Source of the DNA: Cranoglanis bouderius
Taxonomy: Eukaryota > Chordata > Actinopteri > Siluriformes > Cranoglanididae
DNA: 64,000 nt
Direction of reading: 5' to 3'
Assembly (NCBI GenBank): GCA_023630585.1
Contig: CM042547.1
Location: 3,080,950 to 3,144,949 of the forward strand
Shown: positions 53,407-64,000 of the stretch, piece after piece
How positions within the stretch are numbered: the first letter of the stretch is position 1
How the letters are laid out: each line of letters begins with the position of its first letter
The notes under the pieces: generated by a model
The model's input: only the letters and a program-made list of their open reading frames with translations
What the model was told of the DNA's origin: nothing
Database searches by the model: none
Made by a program: the position numbers and the translations under genes

Positions 53407-53775
53407 GGAGGCATTCAATTCAATTCAATTCAATTCAATTCAATTCAATTCAATTCAATTCAGTTTTATTTGTATAGCGCTTTTAACAATGGACATTGTC
53501 GCTAAGCAGCTTTAAAGAAATATATAAATTCAGGATATAAATTTTAAATGTGAAAATGTGTCTCTAATGAGCAAGCCAGAGGCGACAGTGGAAAGGAAAA
53601 ACTTACTGAGATGATATGAGGAAGAAACCTTGAGAGGAACCAGACTCAAAAGGGAACCCATCCTCATCTGGGTGACACCGAATAGTGCGATTATAAATAA
53701 ATCCCTTCTATAAATGTGTGCTATATAGTCAAAAAGTGCAATTGTGTTAACCAGGAAATTCAGGCATTTCTGCCA
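53407..53775 (+). repeat. Common teleost interspersed repeat with (AATTC)n leader
   Basis: About eleven AATTC units (53407-53462) lead into TTTTATTTGTATAGCGCTTT, ACAATGGACATTGTCGCTAA, GGCGACAGTGGAAAGGAAAA and GAAACCTTGAGAGGAACCAG. This body is widespread in fish genomes. A fragment occurs at 35110. Confidence 0.7.
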
Positions 53776-54182
53776 GAATGTGAGTCTAAGCTAATTTTTC
53801 CTGGAGTTGGAGCTCAACTGTTAACAGTCTGTACTAGTGACCAGATGGTTGTATGTTTAGATTCTAAAGCATCGTTGTTGGGCTGTTAAGCAAGGCACTA
53901 AACCCTCCAACAGACACTGGTTTTGGTGCTGTATAATATGTTTATAAGATTTCAATATTGAAATGTTTGAAATCGCACCACAGTTCACCAGAAATTCTCT
54001 ATAATGTACACACACACACTTCATTCCAATAAAGAATAAATGTTTACTGAGCTGGTTTAGACAATACATGCAGCCTAGAAGTTGTTCATCAAGTTTGGAG
54101 TATTTTCCCAGAAGGAAAAAAAAATTGGTGAGTATTGGAGGCAACGAAAAACATCCTGCAACACCCGGAAATTTGCATAAAC

Positions 54183-54209
54183 ACACTCACACACCCACAC
54201 ACACACACA

Positions 54210-54301
<92 letters not shown>
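54183..54301. repeat. (CA)n microsatellite with periodic CC interruptions
   Basis: About 118 bp of CA repeat interrupted by CCCA at several places. Confidence 0.95.
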
Positions 54302-54304
<3 letters not shown>

Positions 54305-55090
54305 CCTAATGAGATCATATTTATAAATGGGGAATGCAGCTTGGCTTTATTACTGAAGGGAGACTACAAATGCCAACGAACTCATAACAGTATAGTGACA
54401 AGACTGATTACGGTTTGGGGAGCATAATAGCGCTGTGCTAATTGTTCTAACTCTCTGAACAGAGCTTCAGACTATGTGGAAGTGTGTCTTGTATCTCATT
54501 CATTTCAATTTATTGCAGAGGTTGTACATTTTTCATTACTTCATCAAGTAGAAATAATTGCTTTTCATGCCAGAATATACCATAGTAACACTTACATGCC
54601 ATATAATGAGATACAGATATCACAACAACTTGCCTATATTATCATTACCAAATATATTAAACCACTGGAACCCCAGAGTCATAAAGGGTCTTTGGACAGT
54701 TGACCATAGACCACTGACCATAGATTTCGTTGGGTGAGGACGACATTAAATAACAACGTAGCTTCAAACAAAATTAAGTCAAGAAGCTATCACACTAGTG
54801 CTATCACACTAAAAGGCAGAACAGAAAGAAGCCGGTGACCCTAGCACAGACAAATAGTCTAACAATACAAACAATCCCCTTAGTTGATCAAACTGAACGT
54901 TTCTTACACTGCCAGCTCACTGTTTAATTTGCCTTATTTGTGTAGAAATGTAGCTAGTCTCTCTTTCAGATATGCAAATGTATTGCTTTATTGGAATCAT
55001 ATGTTATCATTTTATAAGCAGTCGGTGCAATTATGTTGCTGATAATTGCTCTCCAAAGACACATTAACAATCTATCGATTTACTTACAAT
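54302..55090. other. Intergenic, no gene recognised
   Basis: AT-rich; no motifs or repeats recognised. Confidence 0.5.
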
Positions 55091-55099
55091 CGATTTTAA

Positions 55100-55380
55100 A
55101 AATCATCCATCCATCCATCCATCCATCCATTTTCTGTACTGCCTATCCTACACAGGGTCACAGGGAGCGTGGAGCCTATCCCAGGGGACTCGGGGCACAA
55201 GGGCGGGGTGTCAACCCATCACAGGGCACAATCACACACACACACATTCACCAACTACTGACAATGTAGAGATGCCAGTCAGCCTACAACGCATGTCTTT
55301 GGACTGGGGGAGGAAACCGGAGTACCCAGAGGAAACCCCCAAAGCACGGGGAGAACTTGCAAACTCCAGGCGGGATGTGC
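55100..55380 (-). mobile_element. SINE-like repeat, head-truncated, same family as 15813
   Basis: Plus strand starts with CATCCATCCATCCATCCAT and TTTTCTGTACTGCC, then GGAGCCTATCCCAGGGGACT and AGCCTACAACGCATGTCTTT, then GGAGGAAACCGGAGTACCCA, ending at AACTTGCAAACTCCAGGCGG. It is the reverse complement of the family at 15813, without the tRNA-like head. Confidence 0.75.
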
Positions 55381-55389
55381 TAATCATAT

Positions 55390-56640
55390 AGTTTTTAATC
55401 AGGGAAAGGACTAAACAAACAAACAAAAAATAATATGTTTCAAATTTACTTTACTTTTATTTACTTAAATGGGGTTGCATGGGGTTGTGAATGAGGACAT
55501 TATGAAGATTGACATTTGTTGAATGGCTGATATACTGTATATGATTGGCCTCTGCCCCACCTGCCCCTGTGCACGATCTGCCACTGGCTCTAGGCTTTCT
55601 AAATGGTTTCTAATAGGGAAACAATCTATTGGATGATTATACATAGAACTTTAAACTTGAACAGAGACAACTTGAAGAGTTCTCGATTACTATTCTCATG
55701 TATTTGTGTAAAAGCGGTCAGAACGTACCATATTTTGGTGACACTGACTAGCTGGTTAGATTCCTTACTTTTCTACTTCGGGATTTGTTGTCTTTTTTTT
55801 TTTTCTTTTTTTTTTTACTTTTATCAAATTATTGCTTGATACAATGCTACCCCTTATTTGGTGTGATTATATTGCTATGTGAGAATTTGAAATCCATCCA
55901 TGCAATGTAGACCCCACCCCATCCCCAACGCACACACACGCACTCAGGCACGCACACACAGCAGTTTTTCACTGGATAAATGAAATTTTGTCAGTTAGAG
56001 CAATACCCACTCATTACAAAAAGCCTAATCCATGAAGGATTAAAGCTTATTAGATTTACATTGATCTGTTTGGATATTTGTGTTGCAGTGACTCAAAACC
56101 TTGTAAGAAACACAGGTTTCTGTCAGCAAATGAAAAAACAAAGTAAAGAGGGTTAACACATTTTAACACATCAAACACACAGAGTATAAGTTCTTAAGCT
56201 TCTCAAAGGACCTCTCTTTAATCTTCCTTCTGCTCTAGGTGTAGCAGTCTGACCTCTCTGTGTCAGATTCAGACAAGACTGCACATTCTTACATGTAATA
56301 TGTGTCCAGGGCATTCACCTATAGTGTTTAAGGCAAATAAAGGCTTTGTCTATGCAAGGCATTTTCAGTTGTCCCTCTGGAGGAACATAAGTGAGAGTGG
56401 CGGAAGTGACGTTCGAGATTTACACTTCAAATTGACACTCTTTTAAATAAAAAAAAATTGAAACTTTAAGAGTTCTTTGGGTTGTTTCTCTGGAAGAAAA
56501 TAAAGGTTATATGTAGAACCCTACAACAGACTTTTTCCCTATCAGAACTTATTTAGAAAGCTTCAAACTCTTAACTGTCCAAAGACATCTTTGAACTTTG
56601 CCCTGACTGCGTTCGTCTTTTATACCTTTTATAATATATT
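55390..56640. other. Intergenic, no gene recognised
   Basis: No recognisable coding or repeat content beyond T-rich and CA-rich runs. Confidence 0.5.
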
Positions 56641-56654
56641 TGTATGTGTTTGGT

Positions 56655-57190
56655 ACTGATCGGTGTAATTTGTTATTATTTTGTCTTATGGGAAGCATGT
56701 AAATATCTTATGTAGATTCTGAAGCGCAGTACTAAATGAAAATTAAAATAACAGTTTACACCGATCATCCTGTTCGAAAGTTTACACCCCCCTGTTGCAT
56801 TCTTGAGCGTCAGTGAACGTTTGCACATTTTGTAATAGTTGTGTACGAGTCCCTCAGTTGTCCTCAGTGTGAAAAAAAGGATCTCAACATCATATAGTCT
56901 GTTGGAACGAGGTCAAATATGCAGAAGATGCTGGAAAAGCAAAGAATGTGCAGGACCTGGAGGATTTTTCTGAAGAACAGTGGGCAGTTTAACTGCTCAG
57001 GACAAACAAGGGACTCATGAACAACCATCACAAAACATAAACACAGTCGTTGATCCTCCAGGTAACAACACACAGTATGAAGACTCGAGCGTATGTAAAC
57101 TTTTGAACTGGTTCATTTGTGTAAATTCAGGTATTATTGTGTCTTGTGGACTATATGTAAACATCTTCACTCACAGTATAAAAGGTCTCT
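56655..57190 (+). mobile_element. Interspersed element with inverted repeats, copy 2
   Basis: Starts GATCGGTGTAATTTGTTATT with TTGTCTTATGGGAAGCATGT, has ACCGATCATCCTGTTCGAAA at 56760, the shared interior (GAATGTGCAGGACCTGGAGG), and a right part GTGTCTTGTGGACTATATGT like the left. Opposite orientation to copy 1 at 52413. Confidence 0.6.
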
Positions 57191-57437
57191 CAACAATGCA
57201 CTCACTGTGAAGTATAAGCTCTGTGTATTTTCTACCAGTTGATGCAAAGCCTTTGATTCATTGATTGTCTTTCTGGTTTTCACGTTTGCTCTTGCCTGCC
57301 CTAGTTAACGCTGTTTGTTCATCGCCTGACCCTTGCGTAAATCTTGACTCTGCCTGTGGATTACGTCTCTGTTTCGTTTGATACTTTTTAAGAAAACATT
57401 AAACACCAACACTTGCATCAGTACCTGCATTGTGACA
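57190..57437 (+). repeat. Possible solo LTR or retroelement end
   Basis: Contains a promoter-like segment (GTATAAAAGGTCTCTC at about 57176) and ends with an ATTAAA hexamer and ATTGTGACAG. This layout resembles fish LTRs but no partner LTR or coding region was found. Confidence 0.3.
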
Positions 57438-58240
57438 GTTGACTGATGACACTATTCTGGATGGTTTCCCAGGCATGGGCTAAGCCTATTCTTGTAATAA
57501 TTTGCTCCCACGATGATGCAACATAAAGACTCCTTTAAATCAATGTATTAAGCGGTAAGCATTGTACTTCGCTCGTATGTAGAATGATGAATGAAGAGAA
57601 TTGTTCTGTACAGCCAGGCCAGCAGCAGCTGCTCAGTGGTTTAGATTCTGTGCTGGTGACTACAAGATCACACAAGCAGGTGTTCATGCATTTTATCCTT
57701 AAACACCAGTTGTTTAGCTCAACGTTTAGGTCTACCTGACTTTAAGCGTCTTTGGATAAAAGCATCGTGAATCATATCATGTTTCTGTAAGTAATCTGTC
57801 TAGTTATATTACATACATCACATTTCAAAGCATCATCATGCATATTTTAAGCATGTCCGCAATGTGTACTAGCTTCCTCGTTTGTGGTGGCCCGAGCTTT
57901 TTTTTTTTTTTTTTTTGTTTTTGTGGCGGACTGAAGCGCCTCCTGGTGGTCATAGAGCCATGATTGAGCTTTTTTAATCTTTTGGACTGATGAAAGCCCT
58001 GTGAAAGTATACAATGTTTGTGTGTGCCATGTTTATTGCTTTTGTAATATTTCATTTATATACACAGTCCATGTAAATCCACAGTCTAGAAAAGCAAGTC
58101 CAACTGAGAATTACCATTTATATTAACTGCAATGTGTGGCAAATTTAGTCGAAGATACTAATAAGCAAAGCTACATAGATAATATCAATATAGCAAATAT
58201 AGAGCATTAAGTAAGTAATTATTGCAGTTATAGATAAATA

Positions 58241-58796
58241 TACAGTACTGTGCAAAAGTTTTAGGCACATGCAAGAAATGCTGTAGAGCAAAGATGCCTT
58301 CAAAATAATTAAATTAAATGTTTCTACATAAAAAAATAAATAAATAAATACCGTAAAGAGCAGTAAACAGTAGTAAATGAAACAAAGTCAATGTTCGGAG
58401 TGACAAAAAACTAAAAATAAAAATAAAAAAAATAGTAGTCTCTGGTACAATTAGTGCAGTTTTATAAGGAAATGAGCTGGTAAGTTTTATTGAGCATCTT
58501 GCAGAACCAGACACAGTTCTTCTGGAGACTTTGACTTTCGCACTCGCTTCTTATTTTTGCAGCAAAACCCAGCAGCCTTCATTGTGTTTTTTTGTCTCTT
58601 ACATAATATGCTGCTTTCTTTAATGACATACAAACATTTTTCTGTAACATTTAATTTTGTGCTAGAAAACTAATGTTTGGGAATCTAAAATGTTTTTTGT
58701 ACTGACCTGATAATGTAGACGTCATAAAATAAAAATCTATAACAAAGTTTGTGCTAAAAATAAATAGGGTGCCTAAAACTTTTGCACAGTACTGTA
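58241..58796. mobile_element. MITE with Tc1-type terminal inverted repeats
   Basis: 556 bp bounded by perfect inverted repeats of about 28 bp: TACAGTACTGTGCAAAAGTT (then TTAGGCAC) at 58241 and its complement ending 58796. These termini match the Tc1 element ending at 871. The interior has no transposase of useful length. Confidence 0.8.
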
Positions 58797-59179
58797 TATT
58801 TTATAATTTAAGGATAAACTATGACATTATTCAAATTTGTTCAATTATTAAATCAGCTTGTCATTAGCTAATAAATCAAAAGTATACAACAATACTACAA
58901 ATGAAAAGATTCAGTTTTATGGGGTGGCCTTCATAAGTTCAGGTTCTGCTGTCAAAATCTCACACCTGCAAATCTGTAAGAATACACACAACTCAAAAGT
59001 TATAAACAGTTAATATGTGGGGCTTGTTTAGCAGTCACAGCTTTACTTACAACTACATCCATATGAAGTCCTACGAATTTTGTGTGATATTGGATTAAAA
59101 AGATTAATGGATTATATAGAATTTAGTCATGTAGCTTTTCCTTGAGGCAATTTTTTTTCCACATCAGAATGTCAGATCC

Positions 59180-59965
59180 CAGCTACAGTGCCTTGCATAA
59201 ATATTCACCCCACTGAACTTTTACCACATTTTGTAGTGTTACAACCTGGAACTAAAATTTATTTAAATGGGGTTTGTGTCATGAATCTACACAACATAAC
59301 CCATAATATTGAAGTGGGGGGATAAAAAAAAAAAAGGTTTACAAATTCATTTAATAATCTTCGGTAACTGCTTTTTCAGGACCACTAGGGTAAAGGTCAC
59401 CATGCGTTTACACATCCACACCCACTTACACCTAGGGGCAATTTAGAATAGCTGATCCACCCACTTGCATGTTTTTGAAAAGTAGGAGGAAACCAAAGAA
59501 CCTTGAGGAAACCCACACAGACAGTAACCTGAGTTCAGGATCGAACTGGGGAACCCTGGAGCTGTGAGGCAGCCACCCTTTATTCACAAATAAAAAACAT
59601 AAAAATGTGTGATACTTCTCCAGAACTTTGTAGATCTTCATGATGCTATTTGTTTATGTATATTCTCTAAAAAACTCTGGGGCCTCCCAGGAACAGGTGT
59701 ATTTATATTGAGATCATATCACAAAAAAGACAGAGCAACGCAAATATAATCTCATTATTTACAGCCAAAAGTGTGTGTGCAATAAATGTCTGCTTTTTTG
59801 TTTAATTAATCTTTGTGTCACAATAAAAAATACTTTGGACTTTCAAACGTAGATACAGTATACTGTTTATCATAGATATATTGTGTAAATCAAATGGTAA
59901 ACATTCTATTGAAGTCCATTTCAGTTCCAGGTTGTAACAGTACAAAACTCAAGTGGATGAATACT
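59180..59965. mobile_element. Tc1-like end pair with a nested repeat
   Basis: Left end CAGTGCCTTGCATAAATATT with TTGTAGTGTTACAACCTGGA; right end TTCAGTTCCAGGTTGTAACA followed by GAATACTTATGC. These form inverted repeats like those of 41296-43000. No transposase remains between them; a different repeat fills 59376-59585. Confidence 0.7.
59376..59585 (-). mobile_element. SINE-like teleost repeat nested in Tc1 remnant
   Basis: Plus strand shows ACTAGGGTAAAGGTCACCAT, CTAGGGGCAATTTAGAATAG, GCATGTTTTTGAAAAGTAGG and GGATCGAACTGGGGAACCCT with GAGCTGTGAGGCAGCCACCC, the reverse of the common teleost tRNA-like headed repeat. Confidence 0.6.
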
Positions 59966-60005
59966 TATGCACAACTGTCATGTCAATGCTTTCCACATCT
60001 CCTAA

Positions 60006-60152
60006 CACAGAGTGGCCTACAAACATAGCCTCCTATTACAACTCCCAGACCACAGAGTGGCCTACAAACATAGCCTCCTACAACTCCCAGACCACAGAGT
60101 GGCCTACAAACATAGCCTCCTACAACTCCCAGACCACAGAGTGGCCTACAAT
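60006..60152. repeat. 42-bp tandem minisatellite, about 3.4 copies
   Basis: Units begin CACAGAGTGGCCTACAAACA at 60006 (45 nt, with an extra TTA), 60051 (42 nt), 60093 (42 nt) and a partial unit at 60135. Confidence 0.9.
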
Positions 60153-60530
60153 ATGGCTGCCGAGGACTACAACACCCAACCACCACAGAGAATGTCACGT
60201 TTATGTTCACCATAGTCCTGATCACAAAAAACCTGTGCACAAATACAGCCACACAGTATTTAAGGAGTCACTTCACACCACTTCACTGCCAAGTATACGC
60301 TCAGTGTCACGTACCTGTCTATACACACAGCCTATTGATTCAGTGCTATAGTGTTTATGGTTACGACTACGTTTCTGGTTTCCGATTTATATCTTTGTCT
60401 CTTGCCCAAGTATCTCTGTTTGAATATCAACTGACTTCTGCATGTTTGTTGACCTTGACTCTGCTTCTCCTTTTGCATTTGTTTGCTATTGGTCAAATAA
60501 AGAAACTTAACCTGCAACTGTTACATATTC
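60150..60530 (+). repeat. Possible solo LTR
   Basis: Has a TATTTAAGGAGTCACTTCAC core-promoter-like segment (about 60257), a T-rich middle and an AATAAA at 60496 followed by CTGTTACA. Layout resembles a teleost LTR; no partner LTR or coding region nearby. Confidence 0.35.
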
Positions 60531-61311
60531 TGGATAAGTATATTATATAAAGCCTAAACTTTGTTTAGAATGACACTTTGTCACAAAAATGCCATAGGCA
60601 AAGTAAAACACCCTGACCATAATATTCTGATTTGACAGCTATGTGAGCATGTAGTAATATAATGAATACGTCATAATTCAATGTGACACCATCGCTTGCA
60701 GGCAGAGATTCATAAGGCACTCATTTGATATATACAGTATGTCTTGTTTAAAAAAAATATGTGACATGCATCACACTGAGATTATGAAAGGTATTTCTGC
60801 CAGTTCAGTCCTGTAAATTTCCTGTAAAAAATAATAATAAAAAAAAATAAAAAAAAATCCCTTGGGCGATGACCTTTAAGTTTTCCTGAACACCCGGTTG
60901 ATGCAAGTGTGAATATATCTCCTGAGCAAGCCACAAAGCAGAACATGAAGCAGTAGGTAAATTTTGGGTGGTTTACAGGATTGTACTGTATTGTTAACTG
61001 TAAGTTTTTTGCTGGCAACTCAGTGGACAGCCATAAATAAGCGTATCTCTTTGCAGCACAATTCCTATATACAAGTCTTCATAACCCTTTGTAGATGTAT
61101 AATGCTATGTAGCCTCATGATGGTGCTAGTGATCATTTCCTTACTCCAGTGTCAATTGTTATGAATTATTACCAAAGTAAGAATGTTACGTAAATGTGTA
61201 ATGTGCATGCTATTTTCTGTTTCATATGAAACTTTCAAAATTGTACTATAACATGTTTTATGTTTTCAATTATTTTAATAATGAGAGACTTTGGAAGTGA
61301 TTATACACATG

Positions 61312-61313
<2 letters not shown>

Positions 61314-61386
<73 letters not shown>
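61314..61386. repeat. (TG)n microsatellite
   Basis: About 36 uninterrupted TG units. Confidence 0.95.
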
Positions 61387-61388
<2 letters not shown>

Positions 61389-61648
61389 CAGAATAAACAA
61401 TTTTACAGTAGCCTTATTACAATGTAAGGTCCAGTATATGTAATTACAACGTGTAATTTGTAATCTCTCACAACATGTTCACTCTGTAATTCATTTAGCT
61501 ATGTCTGAATAAACAGTGTAGTGTATTTGATTAATACATGTAACTTATAGGAAAAGAAATGTAATTTGTTTAAGTAATTATAAAACTTACGAAAATGGAA
61601 ATGGCTTTTTTTTTTTTTTAAATAAATGGTAATTACACTGTACATTCA

Positions 61649-62318
61649 CCGATCACTTGATTAGGAACACCTGTACACCTGCACATTCTTGCAGTTATCT
61701 AATCAACAAATCATGTGAAGCAGCGAAATGCATAATTCTTGCATTTATCTCACTGAAACTGGATAGTTAAAGACTGGAAAAAGGCCGGGTGACTTTTTTT
61801 GCAATCTTCAACTATCTGGTTTGGGTGAGTGCCCATGATAGCCTCAGATTCCTGTTCTTGTATGACAGGAGTGGAACCCAATGTGGTCTTCTGCTTTTGT
61901 AGCACATCCACCTCAAGGTTTGATGTTTTGTGCATGCTGAGAGGCTTTTCTGCTCACCTCGGTTGTAAAGACAGATTATATGAGTTACTACATCCTTCCT
62001 GGCAACTCGAACCAATCTGACCATTTTCATCTGTCCTCTCTTATCAACAAGGCGTTTCCACACACAGAACTGTCACTCACTCAGGGTTTTTTGTTCTGCA
62101 CATCATTCTTTGTAAACTCTAGAGACTGTTGTGTGTGAAAATCCCACACTTTCCCCCCCCCCATTCTGATGTTTGATGTGAACATTAACTGACATTCTTG
62201 ACTTGTATCTGTATGATTATTTGCATTGCGCTGCTGTCATCACGATTGGCTGATTAGATTACTGCATGAATGTGCAGGTGTACAGGTGTTCCTATTAAAG
62301 TGGAAGGTGGGTGTATTT
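61649..62318 (-). mobile_element. Internally deleted Tc1/mariner element
   Basis: Left end ACCGATCACTTGATTAGGAA with CACCTGTACACC; right end GGTGTACAGGTGTTCCTATT. The minus strand at 62063-61812 encodes only the region after the DNA-binding domain (KRLVDKRGQMKMVRLVR, EQKSLSACTKHQTLRWMCY). The catalytic DDE part is missing. Confidence 0.75.
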
Positions 62319-62329
62319 CAAAATATGGA

Positions 62330-63563
62330 AAATACCGGTAACATTTTATAGGAAAGGTGTCTGTATAACACATTCATAATCTTTTACATATGTCATATAC
62401 AGATGTAATGCAACATAATTTGGCGAAGTGACTCACAATTATAACTCTATAGATATTAACTGCACAACTGTGCAATTTTTTATTTTTTTTTTAAATACCC
62501 AAAAGAACAGCACATGTGATTCAGGTCATGGACTTTGTGCCTAAATAGGATACATTCACAATTCAGTGTCAGAATAAAACAAATTATTACCAAAATTTGC
62601 AATTCCTGAAATAAATACTTATTATTCTTTTTTTTTAACTTACACACAGAAGTACATTACTGTTTCGTGTTTGCTCTGTATTATTCTTCCTGTTTTGTTT
62701 TGTTTTTTAATCCTTGTTTCTTACTCTTTACTATTCTTCCATAACACTTTGTCAGTTTGAGTAAATTAGACATACTGTACACTAGGAGGAGGACTACTTT
62801 TGGTGGACTATTATTATTACTGTTACTATTATGTCTTACATTTCTCCTGCAGAACTACTTCAGCTTTCAGCTTTAAAAAAAAAACAAAAAAACTATTAAT
62901 TACTGATCACATCGGCATTAATTCCCAATAGGCCAATAGGCCTTACCCTCCTCATGAAAATCTATTGCCTAATGTCTATTAGACTGTATGTAATTGTCTA
63001 TATGATTATTGTCCACACAAGCATGTCTTCTCAGTGGAGCACAGGGTCAGTGTGTTGTTTTTATTTAGCCAGCCAGGGTAACCTGCAAAAGTACAACATT
63101 GTAATGTAGCAATGAGTAACAGCTATTCTCCATTAACTTATATTTTTTAAGTGTTGTAAATAATCAACAAAATACGAACACTTCGGTATTCATTAATGAA
63201 TTGCCATGTGTAATGCCGTTCCAGATCATCACTGACTACTGAAGAACAACACAGTAACACCTCAGTCATTAGTAATGAGTTTCATTTATTATGTATATAT
63301 TTATATACTTATATCAGTATATGAGTATAAATCATTCAAATACAACATTCTTATATAATTCATACAGCTTCAAGCTGAAGCATGGCTGACCAATTAATTT
63401 ATTTACATTTATTTACATTCTAATTACTTAAAACAATTAAATATAATAAGCTGAATAAATATTAATGTTAGCACACCTAATTTGATCATTTATCTTAGTG
63501 TTTTATATTCATTTCTTTTTATGTCCCTAGAATAAGCTCCTACCTGAATCTGTGTAAAAAATA

Positions 63564-63601
<38 letters not shown>

Positions 63602-63878
63602 GTTGTTGTTTTTTTGTTTTTGTTTTTTTTTTACTTTTTACTAATGTTTGTCACTACACTACAAACTGTTAGTTATGTAGATATACCTGAATAAATAAAC
63701 ACATATATAAATGCAGTTAGACAACGGACAGAATCAAGAACGCTACGAGTGATTATTTGACCTATGGATTTAAAGTGGACAATCACAACAAAGCGTAGTT
63801 TATTTTAAGTTTTATTTTATAAGCATGTCCCCAGCGTATTAGTGATATCCACTATTAAAGAGAAGGGATATAACACAG

Positions 63879-63933
<55 letters not shown>

Positions 63934-64000
63934 AATGTCTATATTTATCCTGGAAAACAGTGTGTTGTAGGAAACAAATCTCTTTCAACTTGCAGCTATT
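62330..64000. other. Intergenic, no gene recognised
   Basis: Very AT-rich, with T runs at 63585-63640 and TG repeat at 63880-63932. No coding or recognisable repeat content. Confidence 0.5.
63880..63932. repeat. (TG)n microsatellite
   Basis: About 26 TG units. Confidence 0.95.

Noticed and set aside
53780..53910. Possible degenerate SINE; a similar one at 57620-57770
   Set aside because: Only short tRNA-like and tail-like words remain, not enough for a call.
60006..60152. Possible CRISPR-like array from regular repeats
   Set aside because: Units are head-to-tail without unique spacers, in a vertebrate genome; it is a minisatellite.

Overview
This window is vertebrate nuclear DNA, almost certainly from a teleost fish and plausibly a catfish or related ostariophysan. 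That assignment is inferred from the mix of decayed Tc1-like transposons, tRNA-headed SINEs, a teleost-type Ty3/gypsy element and very frequent long dinucleotide microsatellites. The window holds one protein-coding gene on the + strand, a KIT (stem cell factor receptor, type III receptor tyrosine kinase) orthologue. Nineteen exons lie between 1343 and 26844. They align one-for-one with exons 3 to 21 of mammalian KIT. Exons 1 and 2 (signal peptide and first Ig domain) are not in the window. Eleven of the internal exons have exactly the lengths I recall for human KIT, and every intron phase is consistent. Whether this is the kita or kitb paralogue cannot be settled from the sequence alone.

Layout. 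Positions 1-871 are a truncated Tc1-like transposon in kit intron 2. From 1343 to 7097 are exons 3-9 (Ig domains 2-5), exon 10 at 10080 is the transmembrane segment, and exons 11-20 (11040-26580) encode the juxtamembrane switch and the split tyrosine kinase. Exon 21 (26671-26844) encodes the tail and stop. Intron 18 is swollen to 8.5 kb by a minus-strand LTR retrotransposon (17414-21697) and two adjoining minus-strand Tc1 elements (22256-25456). A 3' UTR of about 3.4 kb probably ends just after an AATAAA at 30237.

From 30.3 kb to 64 kb I find no convincing host gene. This stretch contains at least eight Tc1-type remnants or MITEs, a degenerate chromodomain-type gypsy element (about 48.3-50.9 kb, minus), a LINE reverse transcriptase scrap (about 35.5 kb), several SINEs, a tandem minisatellite at 60 kb and many microsatellites.

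The most unusual item is the LTR element in intron 18. Its integrase lies upstream of its reverse transcriptase, the copia-like domain order reported for Gmr1-type Ty3/gypsy elements. It has a perfect 18-nt primer binding site for tRNA-Phe and a GTGAT target duplication. It is clearly dead: nonsense and frameshift lesions, an altered protease active site, an internal deletion and a SINE fragment inside RT. No undescribed protein system was found; the novelty lies in transposon architecture and a few lineage features of kit.
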